64,000 nucleotides of DNA from contig CAWCQQ010000002.1 in NCBI GenBank assembly GCA_963797675.1, forward strand, positions 124,001 through 188,000. The letters are read 5' to 3'. This DNA is from DASQPR01 sp963797675 (GTDB lineage: Bacteria; Actinomycetota; Actinomycetes; Mycobacteriales; Micromonosporaceae). The position numbers were made by a program, and so were the translations under genes. The notes under the pieces were generated by a model. That model did no database searches. It was not told where the DNA came from and saw only the letters and a program-made list of their open reading frames with translations. This document shows positions 7,991-17,104 of the stretch, in pieces. Numbering within the stretch: position 1 is the stretch's first letter; the number at the start of each line of letters is the position of its first letter.

Positions 7991-10378
7991 TCACTGTGAT
8001 TCGGCGAGAAGTTGGTCGATCTCGGTGGGCGGAGCGGGTACGGAGAAGAGGAAGCCCTGACCGTACGGGCAATGCAGTTGGCGAAGTTTCTGCACTTGTT
8101 CCGTGGTTTCGACTCCTTCGGTGATCGCCTGGAGTCCGAGGCTTGCGATGACTTGGAGAATCGCACCGGTGAACGCCCAGTTCGGTTCGGAGGCGGGGGC
8201 GCTGGTCGCATAGTGGGCGAAGGACCGGTCCAGTTTCACGATGTCGACGGGCAAATCCAGGATGTACGACAGGGACGAGTACCCGGTTCCGAAGTCATCA
8301 ATGGCGATCCGTACGCCGAGATTGCGCAGCCGCGCCAGCTGGCGGAATTCGGATTGCTGGGCAGACGTCCGAACGAGGCTGCTCTCGGTGAGTTCGAGGA
8401 TCAGGCCGGCTGCTGGCATGCCGGTGTCGGCGAGCGTCGAGATGACCAGGTCGGCAAAGTTCGGGTCGGATAGCTGCTGCCCTGAGACGTTGACCGAGAC
8501 GGCGACGCCGTACGTCTGGTACCAGTGCTTCGCCCTGTCGCAGGCGGTACGCAGGACGTGTCCACCGAGCGCGTTGATCATTCCGGTAGCCTCCGCAACC
8601 GGGATGAACTGCGACGGTGCGATGGTGTTGCCGGTGAGCGGATGCCATCGGGCGAGTGCCTCGACGGCGAAGACCGTGTCGGAGCGCAGATCGACGATCG
8701 TCTGGTAGTGCAGGGTGATCTCGTGGCGGGACAGAGCATGGTGCAGTCCGGCGCTGATCCGTGCGTGCTCCATGCGTGCTGCGCGGAGTTCGGGTCGGAA
8801 CGTCACGATCCGGTTCTTCCCGGCGTTCTTGGCGGCGTACAGGCTCAGGTCGGCGTCGCGGAGGGCATTCGACGGTGTAGTCGGCTCCTGTGAGGTATCT
8901 GTGAGCAGGAGACCGATGCTGGCGGACACGAAGAGTTCCTGGTCGCTGATAGTGAACGGCGGGCGGATCGCTTCGAGGATCTCCTCAGCGCGTGCGGTCG
9001 CGTCGGCGGGTTTGGCGACGTCGAAGAGCATCGCGAATTCGTCGCCGCCCAACCGGGCGACCAGCGCGTCGGACGGCGCTGTAGAGACGAGCCGCTGGGC
9101 GACCGCAGTGAGAAGGTCGTCTCCGGTCGGGTGTCCGCGGGTGTCGTTGATGTCCTTGAAGCCATCGAGGTCGAGAAGCAGGAGGGCGCACAGGCGGCGG
9201 CCGTCGCCGCCGGGTGCGAGCTTCGTCTCCATCTGTTCGGCGAGGACGAGACGGTTCGCGAGCCCGGTAAGCGGATCATGGGTGGCTCGGTAGGCGAGTT
9301 GGTGTTGCAGGGTGTCCTGGCGGTCTATCGCTTGGGCGAGCGCATCCGTGCGTCGAGCCAGGGTGGCGGCGCGCCGGTCAGACGTTCGCGCGGTCATCGC
9401 CAGCCGTCCGACGAGCAGCAGGAGGACGGTTGCGGCAGCGACGGTGGGTCCGGTGACTCCTGCGATGGAGCGATCGGGCGTGGCTGAGCGGTGGACGAGA
9501 TCCAGTGACAGCGCGAGCGGCACGACGACGGCGATGGCCGCGAACAGCGCGATCCGCCATGACGGCAGCTCGGTGGCGCTGCGTCGTGGCGCGGGCTGCT
9601 TACGGGTGGACGAGGCGTGCAGTGCAGCGGCGCCGAGCAGCACGCCATCGACACTCCACAGCATTTTCGAGGCTCGAGGCCCGCCAGCGGTCGTACTGGG
9701 GATATCCGGGACCAGCAGATCCGCCGTAGAGGCAAGGAATGCTGCCGTCGCGAGTACCAGGAGTGCCAGGGCCGGCGTTCTCAGCCCGACGGACATCGTC
9801 ACTTTGGCCATCGTCGTGAGCACAGCAAACGTGCTCACGACAACGATGAGCGTGGCGCTGGAGAACTCGGCTCGCTCCGGTTCCACGACATCGGCGACGA
9901 ATATCCACGCCACTAGGAGGGTGGCGGCGGCGATCATCGCCGCGTCGAGCATATCGATCATGCCGACCTGCTTGCCGCAACGGCCCAGTAGTCCGAGTCC
10001 GACGGCGACCACGCCGGCCGAAGCGGCGACGACGAGTAACCACAGCGGTGGCGACGGAAGATCGGTACGGGAGCCGTCGAAAACGTCGGCACTGCGGACA
10101 GCGGCCAGGATGAGGAATCCGCTCGCGATCGTCCACCACGTCAACGCCCGCGGTAGTCGGAAGATGATCAGACATACCGATACCGTGACGAGCCCGAATG
10201 CCATCATCCACACCGCTACGGCTTCGCCGTGTCGGTCTGCGGTGGAGACTCCGAAGACGACGAGGGTGGCCTGGCATAACCAGTAGCCGATCAGGAGCGG
10301 TTGTCGGCCGGGATTCAGTGCCAGGATGCCGGATCGTGCCGATCGCTCGTCGCGTCGAGGTTCTTCTCCGCCTGCCAT
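7991..10378 (-). CDS. Membrane-bound GGDEF-EAL protein (cyclic di-GMP turnover)
   Basis: 795 residues, complete. The N-terminal half (about 1-330) has eight or nine predicted TM helices (for example LLIGYWLCQATLVVFGVS). A GGDEF domain follows, with linker THDPLTGLANRL and intact active site RLGGDEFAML; the residues before it (TAPSDALVA) contain no RxxD allosteric I-site. The EAL domain retains EALARWHP, NVSGQQL, ELTESSL, DDFGTGYSS, KLDRSF and EGVET, the residues expected for phosphodiesterase activity. Both activities are therefore possible, without product inhibition at the I-site. No sensor domain beyond the membrane module is recognised. It stands alone, convergent with the XRE gene. Confidence 0.93.
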   Translation of the reverse strand: MAGGEEPRRDERSARSGILALNPGRQPLLIGYWLCQATLVVFGVSTADRHGEAVAVWMMAFGLVTVSVCLIIFRLPRALTWWTIASGFLILAAVRSADVFDGSRTDLPSPPLWLLVVAASAGVVAVGLGLLGRCGKQVGMIDMLDAAMIAAATLLVAWIFVADVVEPERAEFSSATLIVVVSTFAVLTTMAKVTMSVGLRTPALALLVLATAAFLASTADLLVPDIPSTTAGGPRASKMLWSVDGVLLGAAALHASSTRKQPAPRRSATELPSWRIALFAAIAVVVPLALSLDLVHRSATPDRSIAGVTGPTVAAATVLLLLVGRLAMTARTSDRRAATLARRTDALAQAIDRQDTLQHQLAYRATHDPLTGLANRLVLAEQMETKLAPGGDGRRLCALLLLDLDGFKDINDTRGHPTGDDLLTAVAQRLVSTAPSDALVARLGGDEFAMLFDVAKPADATARAEEILEAIRPPFTISDQELFVSASIGLLLTDTSQEPTTPSNALRDADLSLYAAKNAGKNRIVTFRPELRAARMEHARISAGLHHALSRHEITLHYQTIVDLRSDTVFAVEALARWHPLTGNTIAPSQFIPVAEATGMINALGGHVLRTACDRAKHWYQTYGVAVSVNVSGQQLSDPNFADLVISTLADTGMPAAGLILELTESSLVRTSAQQSEFRQLARLRNLGVRIAIDDFGTGYSSLSYILDLPVDIVKLDRSFAHYATSAPASEPNWAFTGAILQVIASLGLQAITEGVETTEQVQKLRQLHCPYGQGFLFSVPAPPTEIDQLLAESQ

Positions 10379-10549
10379 TGGGCCCCCCGACGATCTCCGC
10401 GAATGCCAACTATACGCGCAGCTCAGGCCCTTGCCAGGCGGCGTCTGCGGCGACTCAGCGCTACGGTGACGGGCGGTGTGACGATCGGCACGGCCAGGGA
10501 ATGGGAATTCCCGCGGTCGCGCCTGCGCATCCGGGCTAGCGTCGAGATC

Positions 10550-11062
10550 ATGAAGGTCACCTTCACCAAGACCGGCACCGACCGGTCCACCATGTCAGTT
10601 GCGCGCGGGAAGGGCCCGTCGCCCGCGCCACGTCGGTCGGACGACGCCGTACACCTGCCGCACGATCTTGCCCAGTTCGTCATCGAGGACTACTTCGACA
10701 TCCGCCGTGGAGTCTTCGGTCAACTCGCCGCCGCCGAGGGCACCGTCGCGGCCGGTCAGCACGACCGATCAGCACGCAACCAGCGCACGGCGCGCCGCTC
10801 CGCTGACGCCGGACGCTCCGACCTGGCACGGTCCGAGCGGTTGATAGCGCTGTGTCTGCCGTTGTGGCAGGCCCGGGCCGGACATGCGCCGACGGCGCCG
10901 GCCGTGATCGACATGACCCTGGCGACCCCATTCGATGTCGACCGCGTCCTGCACCGCCTCGACGAGTTGTCGGCCTCCTGGGCCGGGCTCGAATCAGGGG
11001 AATCGATCACGCTGGACTGGTCCGCCACGGAGCGCACCGTCACCGTGGGCAGCCCTGCCTGA
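10550..11062 (+). CDS. Hypothetical protein
   Basis: 170 residues from ATG 10550; the frame is open upstream, but this ATG starts a sensible protein (MKVTFTKTGTDRS). It is soluble with no signal peptide; the middle is basic and low-complexity, and the end is more ordered (PFDVDRVLHRLDELSASWAG, then ESITLDWSATERTVTVG). No family recognised. It is divergent from the GGDEF-EAL gene across about 170 bases. Confidence 0.5.
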   Translation: MKVTFTKTGTDRSTMSVARGKGPSPAPRRSDDAVHLPHDLAQFVIEDYFDIRRGVFGQLAAAEGTVAAGQHDRSARNQRTARRSADAGRSDLARSERLIALCLPLWQARAGHAPTAPAVIDMTLATPFDVDRVLHRLDELSASWAGLESGESITLDWSATERTVTVGSPA

Positions 11063-11081
11063 GCGACGGTTGGATCCAAGA

Positions 11082-11501
11082 TCAGGGGTTCCAGCCGTAC
11101 ACACGGTCGACGTGTATCCGGACCACGACGCGTCGGTCGGTAACCATCGCGGTCCGGTACTCCTCCCAGTCCGGATGCTCGCCTTGGATGCCGCGGTAGA
11201 CATCGACGAGTTCCTCGACCGTGGCGTCGTACCGGTCGGCCGAGATCGGTGTCACGTCGGCGGTACCTTCGACCACCGCGTACGCGCTGCCGTCGGGACG
11301 TGACACGTACAGGCTCACTCGTGGATCGCGGCGCGCGTTGGCGACCTTCGCGAGGCCGTCCCGGCTGGAGAGCCGTAGCATCCGGCGATCGGCGTCGACG
11401 AGGAAGTCGATCGTGGACAGTTGTGGCCGGCCGTCGCGCTTGAGCGTCACGAGTGCGCCGCGGCCGTGCGTGCCGATCAGGGTCCAGAGGTCGTCGCTCA
11501 T
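11082..11501 (-). CDS. PPOX-class (F420/FMN split-barrel) oxidoreductase
   Basis: 139 residues from ATG 11501. The sequence follows the pyridoxine-5'-phosphate-oxidase-like split barrel: GALVTLKRDGRPQLSTIDFL, RRMLRLSSRDGLAKVANARR, then DPRVSLYVSRPDG and AVVEGTADVTPI. This is the pattern of actinobacterial 'PPOX class probable F420-dependent enzyme' proteins, small dimers that bind F420 or flavin and reduce varied substrates. C-terminus WEEYRTAMVTDRRVVVRIHV. Substrate not inferable. Monocistronic by appearance. Confidence 0.85.
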   Translation of the reverse strand: MSDDLWTLIGTHGRGALVTLKRDGRPQLSTIDFLVDADRRMLRLSSRDGLAKVANARRDPRVSLYVSRPDGSAYAVVEGTADVTPISADRYDATVEELVDVYRGIQGEHPDWEEYRTAMVTDRRVVVRIHVDRVYGWNP

Positions 11502-11888
11502 GCATCGGAGTCTATCCGCCTGGCGCGCCGAATAAAACAATTCGCATTAGCGCAGAGAGCGAAATCGGCGATCGTTGCACCACGGAAGAATTAGGTCGTA
11601 CGGATCCCCCACGATTCATCCCTCACGACAATTCGGCACGCGTACCGAATGAGTGCTGGTCGACGCGGCGTGCCCGATTTCGGCAAGAGGCGCCCAGCTC
11701 AACGGATGTGCGGCCGACGCGGAGCGCAATTTCGATGCGACATCGATCGATGGCATTCGTCGAATCGCATGCCGACTCATGCGCACCGCCGGTCCGTCGA
11801 TCGCGGAAATTGATCGATGATTCCCCATATCATCGGCGCACGTCGGCATGCCGGCCCATTTCCGCATGCAGAATCCAGGGAGTCTCGT

Positions 11889-12057
11889 ATGTTCGTTGTG
11901 CGCACCACCGGCGTTCCCCGGCATCGGCGTCACGTATTCCAGCTGGGGCAACGAGAGCCTCTACAACCTGGACGAGCACTCGCTTTCCGAGCAGGACGGT
12001 CTCCGTACCCGCGGGAGCAAGATCCCCAAGGGTGGAGGGTGCCGCAGGCGAGACTGA
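11889..12057 (+). CDS. Candidate small gene, frame uncertain, ending inside a terminator hairpin
   Basis: From about 11905 to the TGA at 12055-12057 one frame has almost exclusively G/C third positions and reads GIGVTYSSWGNESLYNLDEH, then SLSEQDGLRTRGSKIPKGGG, then CRRRD. The best start is the ATG at 11889 (MFVVRTTGVP), preceded by GGGAG at about six bases but in a different frame, so one indel near 11915 would join them; an in-frame ATG at 11848 or 11866 is the alternative. The stop codon sits in the loop of a perfect 12-base hairpin. No family recognised. The rest of 11541-12123 shows no gene. Confidence 0.4.
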
Positions 12058-12070
12058 TGCCTGCGGCACC
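12038..12070 (+). terminator. Perfect 12-base hairpin, stop codon in the loop
   Basis: GGTGCCGCAGGC at 12038-12049 pairs with GCCTGCGGCACC at 12059-12070 around the nine-base loop gagactgat, which holds the TGA of the small ORF. It lies between that ORF and the convergent MFS gene ending at 12124, so it may serve both directions. Confidence 0.65.
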
Positions 12071-12123
12071 ATCGCATCCGGGACACGGCCGGGTTTCAGA
12101 TCGGCGACACGCGCGAGATGCCT

Positions 12124-14154
12124 CTACGCGGCGAGCGCGAGCTGCTCCTGTTCGGTGACTTTGGCGGCCAGTGTCTGTAGCGCGCGGTCGAGCGCCGCAC
12201 TGCTCGGGCCGCCGTCGTCCGGGTCCGGCAGCTTCGTGCGCAGCCACGCCTTCCACGCGTGCGCGACCTTGGCGAACTCGTCCTGGCCGGCCCGGGTCAT
12301 CACGAGTTCGTCGCCATCGACCTGGAGATATCCCTTGCGGATGGTGTCCGCGAACGCCGGCTCGAGCACGCTGGCCGGCACGCGATGCGCATCGGCGATC
12401 GCCTTCAGACCGACTTGACCCTGAACCTTCCCGTGCAGGTGCACCTGCGCGACGGTCCACGCGGCCGCCTCGGACATCCTCGTGCCCGACGCGGCCAGAA
12501 TGCCGGCCGCCGCCGAACTCCCATCGCGGCGGATCACCCGTGCAAGCGCACGTTCCAGTTCCCGTTCCGAGTCCTGCGCATCGAGGAAGCCGAAGCCTTC
12601 GCCGAGGTCGGCCGCACCGGCCCGCGCCGAGTCGCGCAACGGCACCTGTTTGAGCATCAGCGCGAACAACAGCGCGACGATCGCGACCGGGATGGCGTAC
12701 AGAAAGAGCGAATGTACGGTCAGGGCGTACGCGTGGACGAGCGGTGCCCGCTGGACGGGCGGCAGTGCGTGCAGCGCCTTCGGGCTCTCCGCCGCCCGCG
12801 GATCGATGTCGGGATGGCTGGCAAATGCCGTCTTCAGATTTGATGCGAGCTTGTTGGCGTAGACCGCACCGAACACGGCCGCACCGAATGAGCTGCCGAG
12901 TGTGCGGAAGAACGTGATGCCGGACGTCGCGACGCCGAGATCGGTGTATTCCACGGTGTTCTGCACGATGATCATCAGCACTTGCATGCACAGCCCGATA
13001 CCGATGCCGAGTACGAACATCGCCAGCGACTGAACCAGCACGCTTGTGCTCTCGTTCAGCCGGGACAGCAGATACATGCCGACCGCCATCACCGCGCTTC
13101 CGGCGATCGGGAAGATCCGGTACTTGCCGGTCTTGCTGACCGCATTCCCCGAGAAGACCGACATCAGCAGAAGGCCCGCGACCAGCGGCAGCGTACGGAT
13201 TCCGGAGCTGGTCGCGGAGACGCCCTGCACGTACTGAAGGTAGGTCGGCAGGAACGTCAGCGCGCCCAGCATCGCGAACCCCACGATGAATGCGAGCACC
13301 GATGAGACCGAGAAGACATTGCCCTTGAACAGACGCATCGGCAGCATCGGTTCCCGGCCCGCAGTTCGGCCCAGACGAATAGGGCCATGAATACCACGCC
13401 GGCCGCGAACAGGCCGATGATCTGGGCCGAGCCCCACGGGTACTGCGTACCGCCGAAACTCGTCGCGAGCGTGAGCGACGCCGCACCGAGCGCGACCAGC
13501 ACGATGCCGAGGTAGTCGATGATCGGCTTCAGCGTGCTGGCAATCTTCGGGATGGTCCGCGCCGCGATCGCGATCACCGCGATCGCGATCGGTACGTTGA
13601 CGTAGAACGCCCAGCGCCAGGACAGGTGATCCGTGAACAGCCCGCCGACGAGCGGGCCGATCACCGTGGTGACACCGAAGACCGCGCCGAGTGCGCCCTG
13701 GTACTTTCCGCGTTCCCGCAGCGGGATGACGTCGGCGATCAGCGCGGTTGCGGTGACCATCAGACCGCCGCCGCCGATGCCCTGCAGGCCTCGCATCAGC
13801 ACGAGCGTGAGCATGTTCTGGGCGAGGCCGCAGAAGAACGAGCCGACCACGAAGATCGCCGGCGCTGAGCTGGAAGATGAATTTGCGGCCGAAAAGGTCG
13901 CCGAACTTGCCCGCGAGCACCGACGCGATCGTCTCGGCCAGCAGGTAGGCCGTCACGACCCAGGACAGGTGCCCGGCGCCGCCGAGGTCACCGACGATAG
14001 TGGGCAGCGCGGTCGAGACGATCGTCGAGTCCAGCGCCGCCAGCAGCATGCCGAGCATGACCGTACCGAAAATGACGTTCTGCTGGCGCTTGTTGATGAT
14101 CGGTGGCCGTTCGGCCGCGATCGCGGATTCGGCGACGGCGGAATCTCGGCTCAC
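12124..14154 (-). CDS. EmrB/QacA (DHA2) MFS exporter with C-terminal winged-helix-like extension, two frame breaks
   Basis: About 676 residues after joining frames. The N-terminal signature MLAALDSTIVSTALPTIVGD, motif A GKFGDLFGRKF and motif C-like GLQGIGGGGLMVTATALIAD are those of 14-TM drug:H+ antiporters. Frame breaks near 13860 and 13365 compensate each other and are probably sequencing errors. After the last TM helix (PVAIVALLFALMLKQVPL) come about 190 extra residues, including AWTVAQVHLHGKVQGQVGLK, VLEPAFADTIRKGYLQ and VDGDELVMTRAGQDEFAKV, which resemble a MarR/winged-helix domain. Substrate unknown. Proton-coupled export across the cytoplasmic membrane is expected from the family. Confidence 0.88.
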   Translation of the reverse strand: MSRDSAVAESAIAAERPPIINKRQQNVIFGTVMLGMLLAALDSTIVSTALPTIVGDLGGAGHLSWVVTAYLLAETIASVLAGKFGDLFGRKFIFQLSAGDLRGRLVLLRPRPEHAHARADARPAGHRRRRSDGHRNRADRRRHPAAGTRKVPGRTRRGLRCHHGDRPARRRAVHGSPVLALGVLRQRTDRDRGDRDRGADHPEDCQHAEADHRLPRHRAGRARCGVAHARDEFRRYAVPVGLGPDHRPVRGRRGIHGPIRLGRTAGREPMLPMRLFKGNVFSVSSVLAFIVGFAMLGALTFLPTYLQYVQGVSATSSGIRTLPLVAGLLLMSVFSGNAVSKTGKYRIFPIAGSAVMAVGMYLLSRLNESTSVLVQSLAMFVLGIGIGLCMQVLMIIVQNTVEYTDLGVATSGITFFRTLGSSFGAAVFGAVYANKLASNLKTAFASHPDIDPRAAESPKALHALPPVQRAPLVHAYALTVHSLFLYAIPVAIVALLFALMLKQVPLRDSARAGAADLGEGFGFLDAQDSERELERALARVIRRDGSSAAAGILAASGTRMSEAAAWTVAQVHLHGKVQGQVGLKAIADAHRVPASVLEPAFADTIRKGYLQVDGDELVMTRAGQDEFAKVAHAWKAWLRTKLPDPDDGGPSSAALDRALQTLAAKVTEQEQLALAA

Positions 14155-14323
14155 GCGTGCCTCCCCGACCGAACGTGAAATGCCCGTTATATACGGATCA
14201 TAGGACCCTGATGCCGCTTGTCATCGCGATTCCAAGATCGGCGCACCATCCGGCGCCGGCGCGACCGACCCGGTGCGACACGACGGACTGCCGAGGTAGC
14301 GATGCGCTGATAACGTCTCGCGA

Positions 14324-14437
14324 ATGGGCGCTCTCAGACCGTGGCATCTCGTCGTTTTCTTCTGCTCTGTCATGATCGTCGCCGGAGTAGTCGTGGCGAT
14401 CGTTCTAGCGGGCCGCAGCAAGGGTCCGCGCCTCTAA
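14324..14437 (+). CDS. 37-residue single-TM membrane peptide
   Basis: ATG at 14324, TAA at 14435. Sequence MGALRPWHLVVFFCSVMIVA, then GVVVAIVLAGRSKGPRL: a short head, one hydrophobic helix and a basic tail, too short for routine gene callers. The opening MGALRPWH resembles the start of some actinobacterial TatA proteins, but the amphipathic helix of TatA is missing. It is followed after 21 bases by a 15-base perfect hairpin. Function unknown; the TM prediction and terminator support a real gene. Confidence 0.5.
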   Translation: MGALRPWHLVVFFCSVMIVAGVVVAIVLAGRSKGPRL

Positions 14438-14458
14438 ACCGGCGGCCACAGCGAGACC

Positions 14459-14493
14459 GCAGGGCCCGACCGGATCAACCGGTCGGGCCCTGC
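14459..14493. terminator. Strong bidirectional hairpin terminator
   Basis: GCAGGGCCCGACCGG at 14459-14473 and its exact complement CCGGTCGGGCCCTGC at 14479-14493 with loop atcaa: a perfect 15-base stem between convergent genes, the 37-residue peptide and the sigma factor. Confidence 0.85.
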
Positions 14494-14507
14494 AGCTTCA
14501 TACACCC

Positions 14508-15329
14508 CTATTCCTCCGCGAGCAGGCGCGCCCGCAGGTCTGCGAGTGTGCGGGTGAGAAGCCGGGAGACGTGCATTTGGGAGACGCCGATGCGGTCGGC
14601 GATTTCGCTCTGCGTCAGGTTGGCGAAGAAGCGGAGCGCGAGAATCTGGCGCTCGCGTTCGGGAACCTGACGGAGAAGCTGGTGGAGCGTGGTGCGGTCG
14701 GCAGCGGATTCGATACTCGGGTCGGTGTCGCCAAGAAGGTCGGCGAGCGTGGTCGTGCTGGTTTCGGTGCCGATCGGGGTGGACAGCGATCGGGTGGTGT
14801 AGGCGTGCCCGGCGTCGAGCCCGCGGATGACGTCGGCTTCCGGAAGGCCGAGGCGGCCGGCGATGTCGGCGATGCGGGGGGAGCGGCCGAGGTCCTGCGC
14901 GAGTTCCGGGAGGAGGCGGTTGATGTCGAGGGAGAGTTCCTGCATCGGGCGGGGAACGCGGACCGACCAGCCTTTGTCCCGGAAGTGACGCTTGATTTCG
15001 CCGATGATGGTGGGGGTGGCGTACGACAGGAACGGGGTCTGGCGGGCAGGGTCGAAGCGATCGACGGACTTGATGAGGCCGATCGTCGCGACCTGGGTGA
15101 GGTCTTCGGGGGTCTCACCGCGGCCGTGGAAGCGGGCGGCAAGGCGGCGAGCAACCGGAAGACAGGCACAGATGACGTCGTCGCGGAGTGTGGTGCGGGT
15201 CGGGTCGCCGGCCGGGAGGGTTGCCATTGTGGCCAGCCGGGTAGCGAGATAGGTGTCGAGGTCGGTGCCGGCCCGAGTGGGGGTGTCGACGCTTGCGACA
15301 GTGACGGTGTTGACGGCGGTGCTGGTCAT
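14508..15329 (-). CDS. SigB/SigF-family RNA polymerase sigma factor
   Basis: 273 residues from ATG 15329, chosen because GGAG lies about seven bases upstream; an upstream start would add 22 residues. Region 2 is clear (LPVARRLAARFHGRGETPED, LTQVATIGLIKSVDRFDP, FLSYATPTIIGEIKRHFRDK), region 3 follows (VPRPMQELSLDINRLLPELA), and region 4 has RQILALRFFANLTQSEIADR and IGVSQMHVSRLL. This is the group 3 stress/sporulation SigB/SigF type of Actinobacteria, usually held by an anti-sigma kinase (RsbW/SpoIIAB). No anti-sigma or anti-anti-sigma gene is adjacent, so its partner must lie elsewhere. Confidence 0.93.
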   Translation of the reverse strand: MTSTAVNTVTVASVDTPTRAGTDLDTYLATRLATMATLPAGDPTRTTLRDDVICACLPVARRLAARFHGRGETPEDLTQVATIGLIKSVDRFDPARQTPFLSYATPTIIGEIKRHFRDKGWSVRVPRPMQELSLDINRLLPELAQDLGRSPRIADIAGRLGLPEADVIRGLDAGHAYTTRSLSTPIGTETSTTTLADLLGDTDPSIESAADRTTLHQLLRQVPERERQILALRFFANLTQSEIADRIGVSQMHVSRLLTRTLADLRARLLAEE

Positions 15330-15485
15330 TTGAATGCTCCACGTGCCGTGGCGTGGTGTCTTCCGGACCGTAACGATCACGGCGGAATCACTCAACGCTC
15401 ACTTCAGCACGACCCGCGACCCGTTTTCTCGAGTCCCGGCACGGCCGGAGCCGTTGGACCGAGCCTAACCGCTGAGCCACCGGTG

Positions 15486-17104
15486 TCAAGTGCCGGCAGC
15501 CCGCCAGCCACCGCAGTTCGACACGTCGGCCGCGCCGCCAAGCCGTGCCGCCTCGGCGACGAAACCGGTCACTTCCAGGCCGTCGTCGAGCGTCAGGCGA
15601 CCGAGACCGAGCGGCGACGGGATCGTGTCGAGCAGCGCACCGATGCCCTGATGCGGCACATCGAACACCTCGACCGCGATCCCGGTGTCCGGCCCGTCGC
15701 CGGTGTAGACGAGCGCCGGCCGGACACCGTCCGCGAGCCGGTAGAGCCGGTATCCGCCGGCCGTACGGGCGCGATAGGCGAGGCGGGCACCGAGCCGTGC
15801 GAGCTGCGGATGCAGCGGCATGCCGGTCAGGTGCGCGCCGACCACCGCGACCTGCGTCCAGCCCGGTGCCGGGGCGCCGTAGGGATGCGGAGACCCGGTC
15901 CAGACCGATGCGAGATCCAGCAGCGGCTCGTCGGCGAACGCCGGCGCGATCAGTTGCACGCCGAACGGCAGGCCGTCGTCGCGTGCACCGGACGGCACCG
16001 CGATCGCGCACAGATCGAGCAGGTTGACGAAGTTCGTGAACGTGCCCAGCCGCGCGTTCACGCCGATCGGATCGGCCGCGACGTCAGCGAGCGTCGGATG
16101 CCCGGGCGTCACCGGCAGCAGCAGCGCGTCGATGTCGTGCCAGATCGGCTCGATCGCTCGGCGCAGCGCCGCGAGCCGATCGCGCCGCGGCAAACGCGTC
16201 GGAGGCCCGCAGCGTTCGCCCGCCCGTCACGATCCGCCGGACCGTCGGGTCGAGATGCGGGCCGTCCGGTTCCAGCAGATGTCCGAAACCGGCCCAGCGT
16301 TCGGCCACCCACGGACCTTCGTAGAGCAGTCGTGCGGCCGCGAGGAACGGTGCGATGTCGACCGGCACGACGTGGGCCGCGACCGTGTGCGCGTGCGCGA
16401 TCGCTCGCCGCCACGCCGCCGCATGCGGCTCGATCCAGATCAAGACCATCAACGGGTACGCCGACCACGCGCATCCGTCGCGCCACACCCGGTGGCGGCA
16501 GTGGCGGCCGCGGGCGGGACCAGGCATCGGTCGGATCGAACCCGGCGATGACCGCCAGCGCGGCCCGAGCCTCGTCGACCGTCTTCGTGAACGTCGTGAC
16601 GCAGTCCAGCGACCGGCAGGCCGGAAGCACACCGGACGTCGACACCAGGCCCTGCGTCGGTTTCATGCCGACCAGCCCGTTGAACGCCGCCGGTACGCGA
16701 CCGGAGCCGGCCGTGTCCGTACCCAGTGCGATGTCGGCGGCACCGGACGCGACCGCGACCGCGCTTCCGGAACTGCTGCCACCGCTGACGTGCGCCGCGC
16801 TGGCCGACGCTGTGGCACGCGCCGTACGGGCTGCGGGTGCCCACGAGACCGGTCGCGAACTGATCCATGTTCGTCTTGCCGACCGGGATCGCGCCCGACC
16901 CGATCAGCCGGGACACCGCCGTCGCCGTGCGCCTCTGCCGGCTCGTCGAGCGCCGGGCAACCGGCCGTCGACGGTACGCCGGCCAGGTCGATGTTGTCCT
17001 TGATGGCAAGCCGAGCGCCCGCGAACACGCCGCCCGGGCTGCGCCGTCCGGTACGCGGCGACCTCCTCCGGCGTGAGATGGGTGATCCACATCGGCTGGT
17101 TCAT
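15486..17104 (-). CDS. atzF: Allophanate hydrolase, several frame breaks
   Basis: Translation over three frames gives one colinear allophanate hydrolase of about 540 residues. The amidase-signature domain has the catalytic lysine segment LAIKDNIDLAGVPSTAGCPA, the PVGKTNMDQFATGLVGTRSP loop, and the Ser-rich segment HVSGGSSSGSAVAVASGAAD with DTAGSGRVPAAFNGLVGMKP. The C-terminal AtzF domain follows (PLHPQLARLGARLAYRARTA, IPSPLGLGRLTLDDG). Breaks lie near 17030, 16925, 16805, 16450 and 16190. The enzyme hydrolyses allophanate to ammonia and CO2, the last step of the guanidine (or urea carboxylase) route. Its ATG at 17104 overlaps the stop of the carboxyltransferase gene (ATGA). Last gene of the riboswitch operon. 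Confidence 0.87.

Noticed and set aside
14571..17003. An 810-residue plus-strand open frame
   Set aside because: It is antisense to the sigma factor and allophanate hydrolase genes, has no recognisable domain and is Arg/Gly/Pro-rich as expected from high-GC shadow frames.
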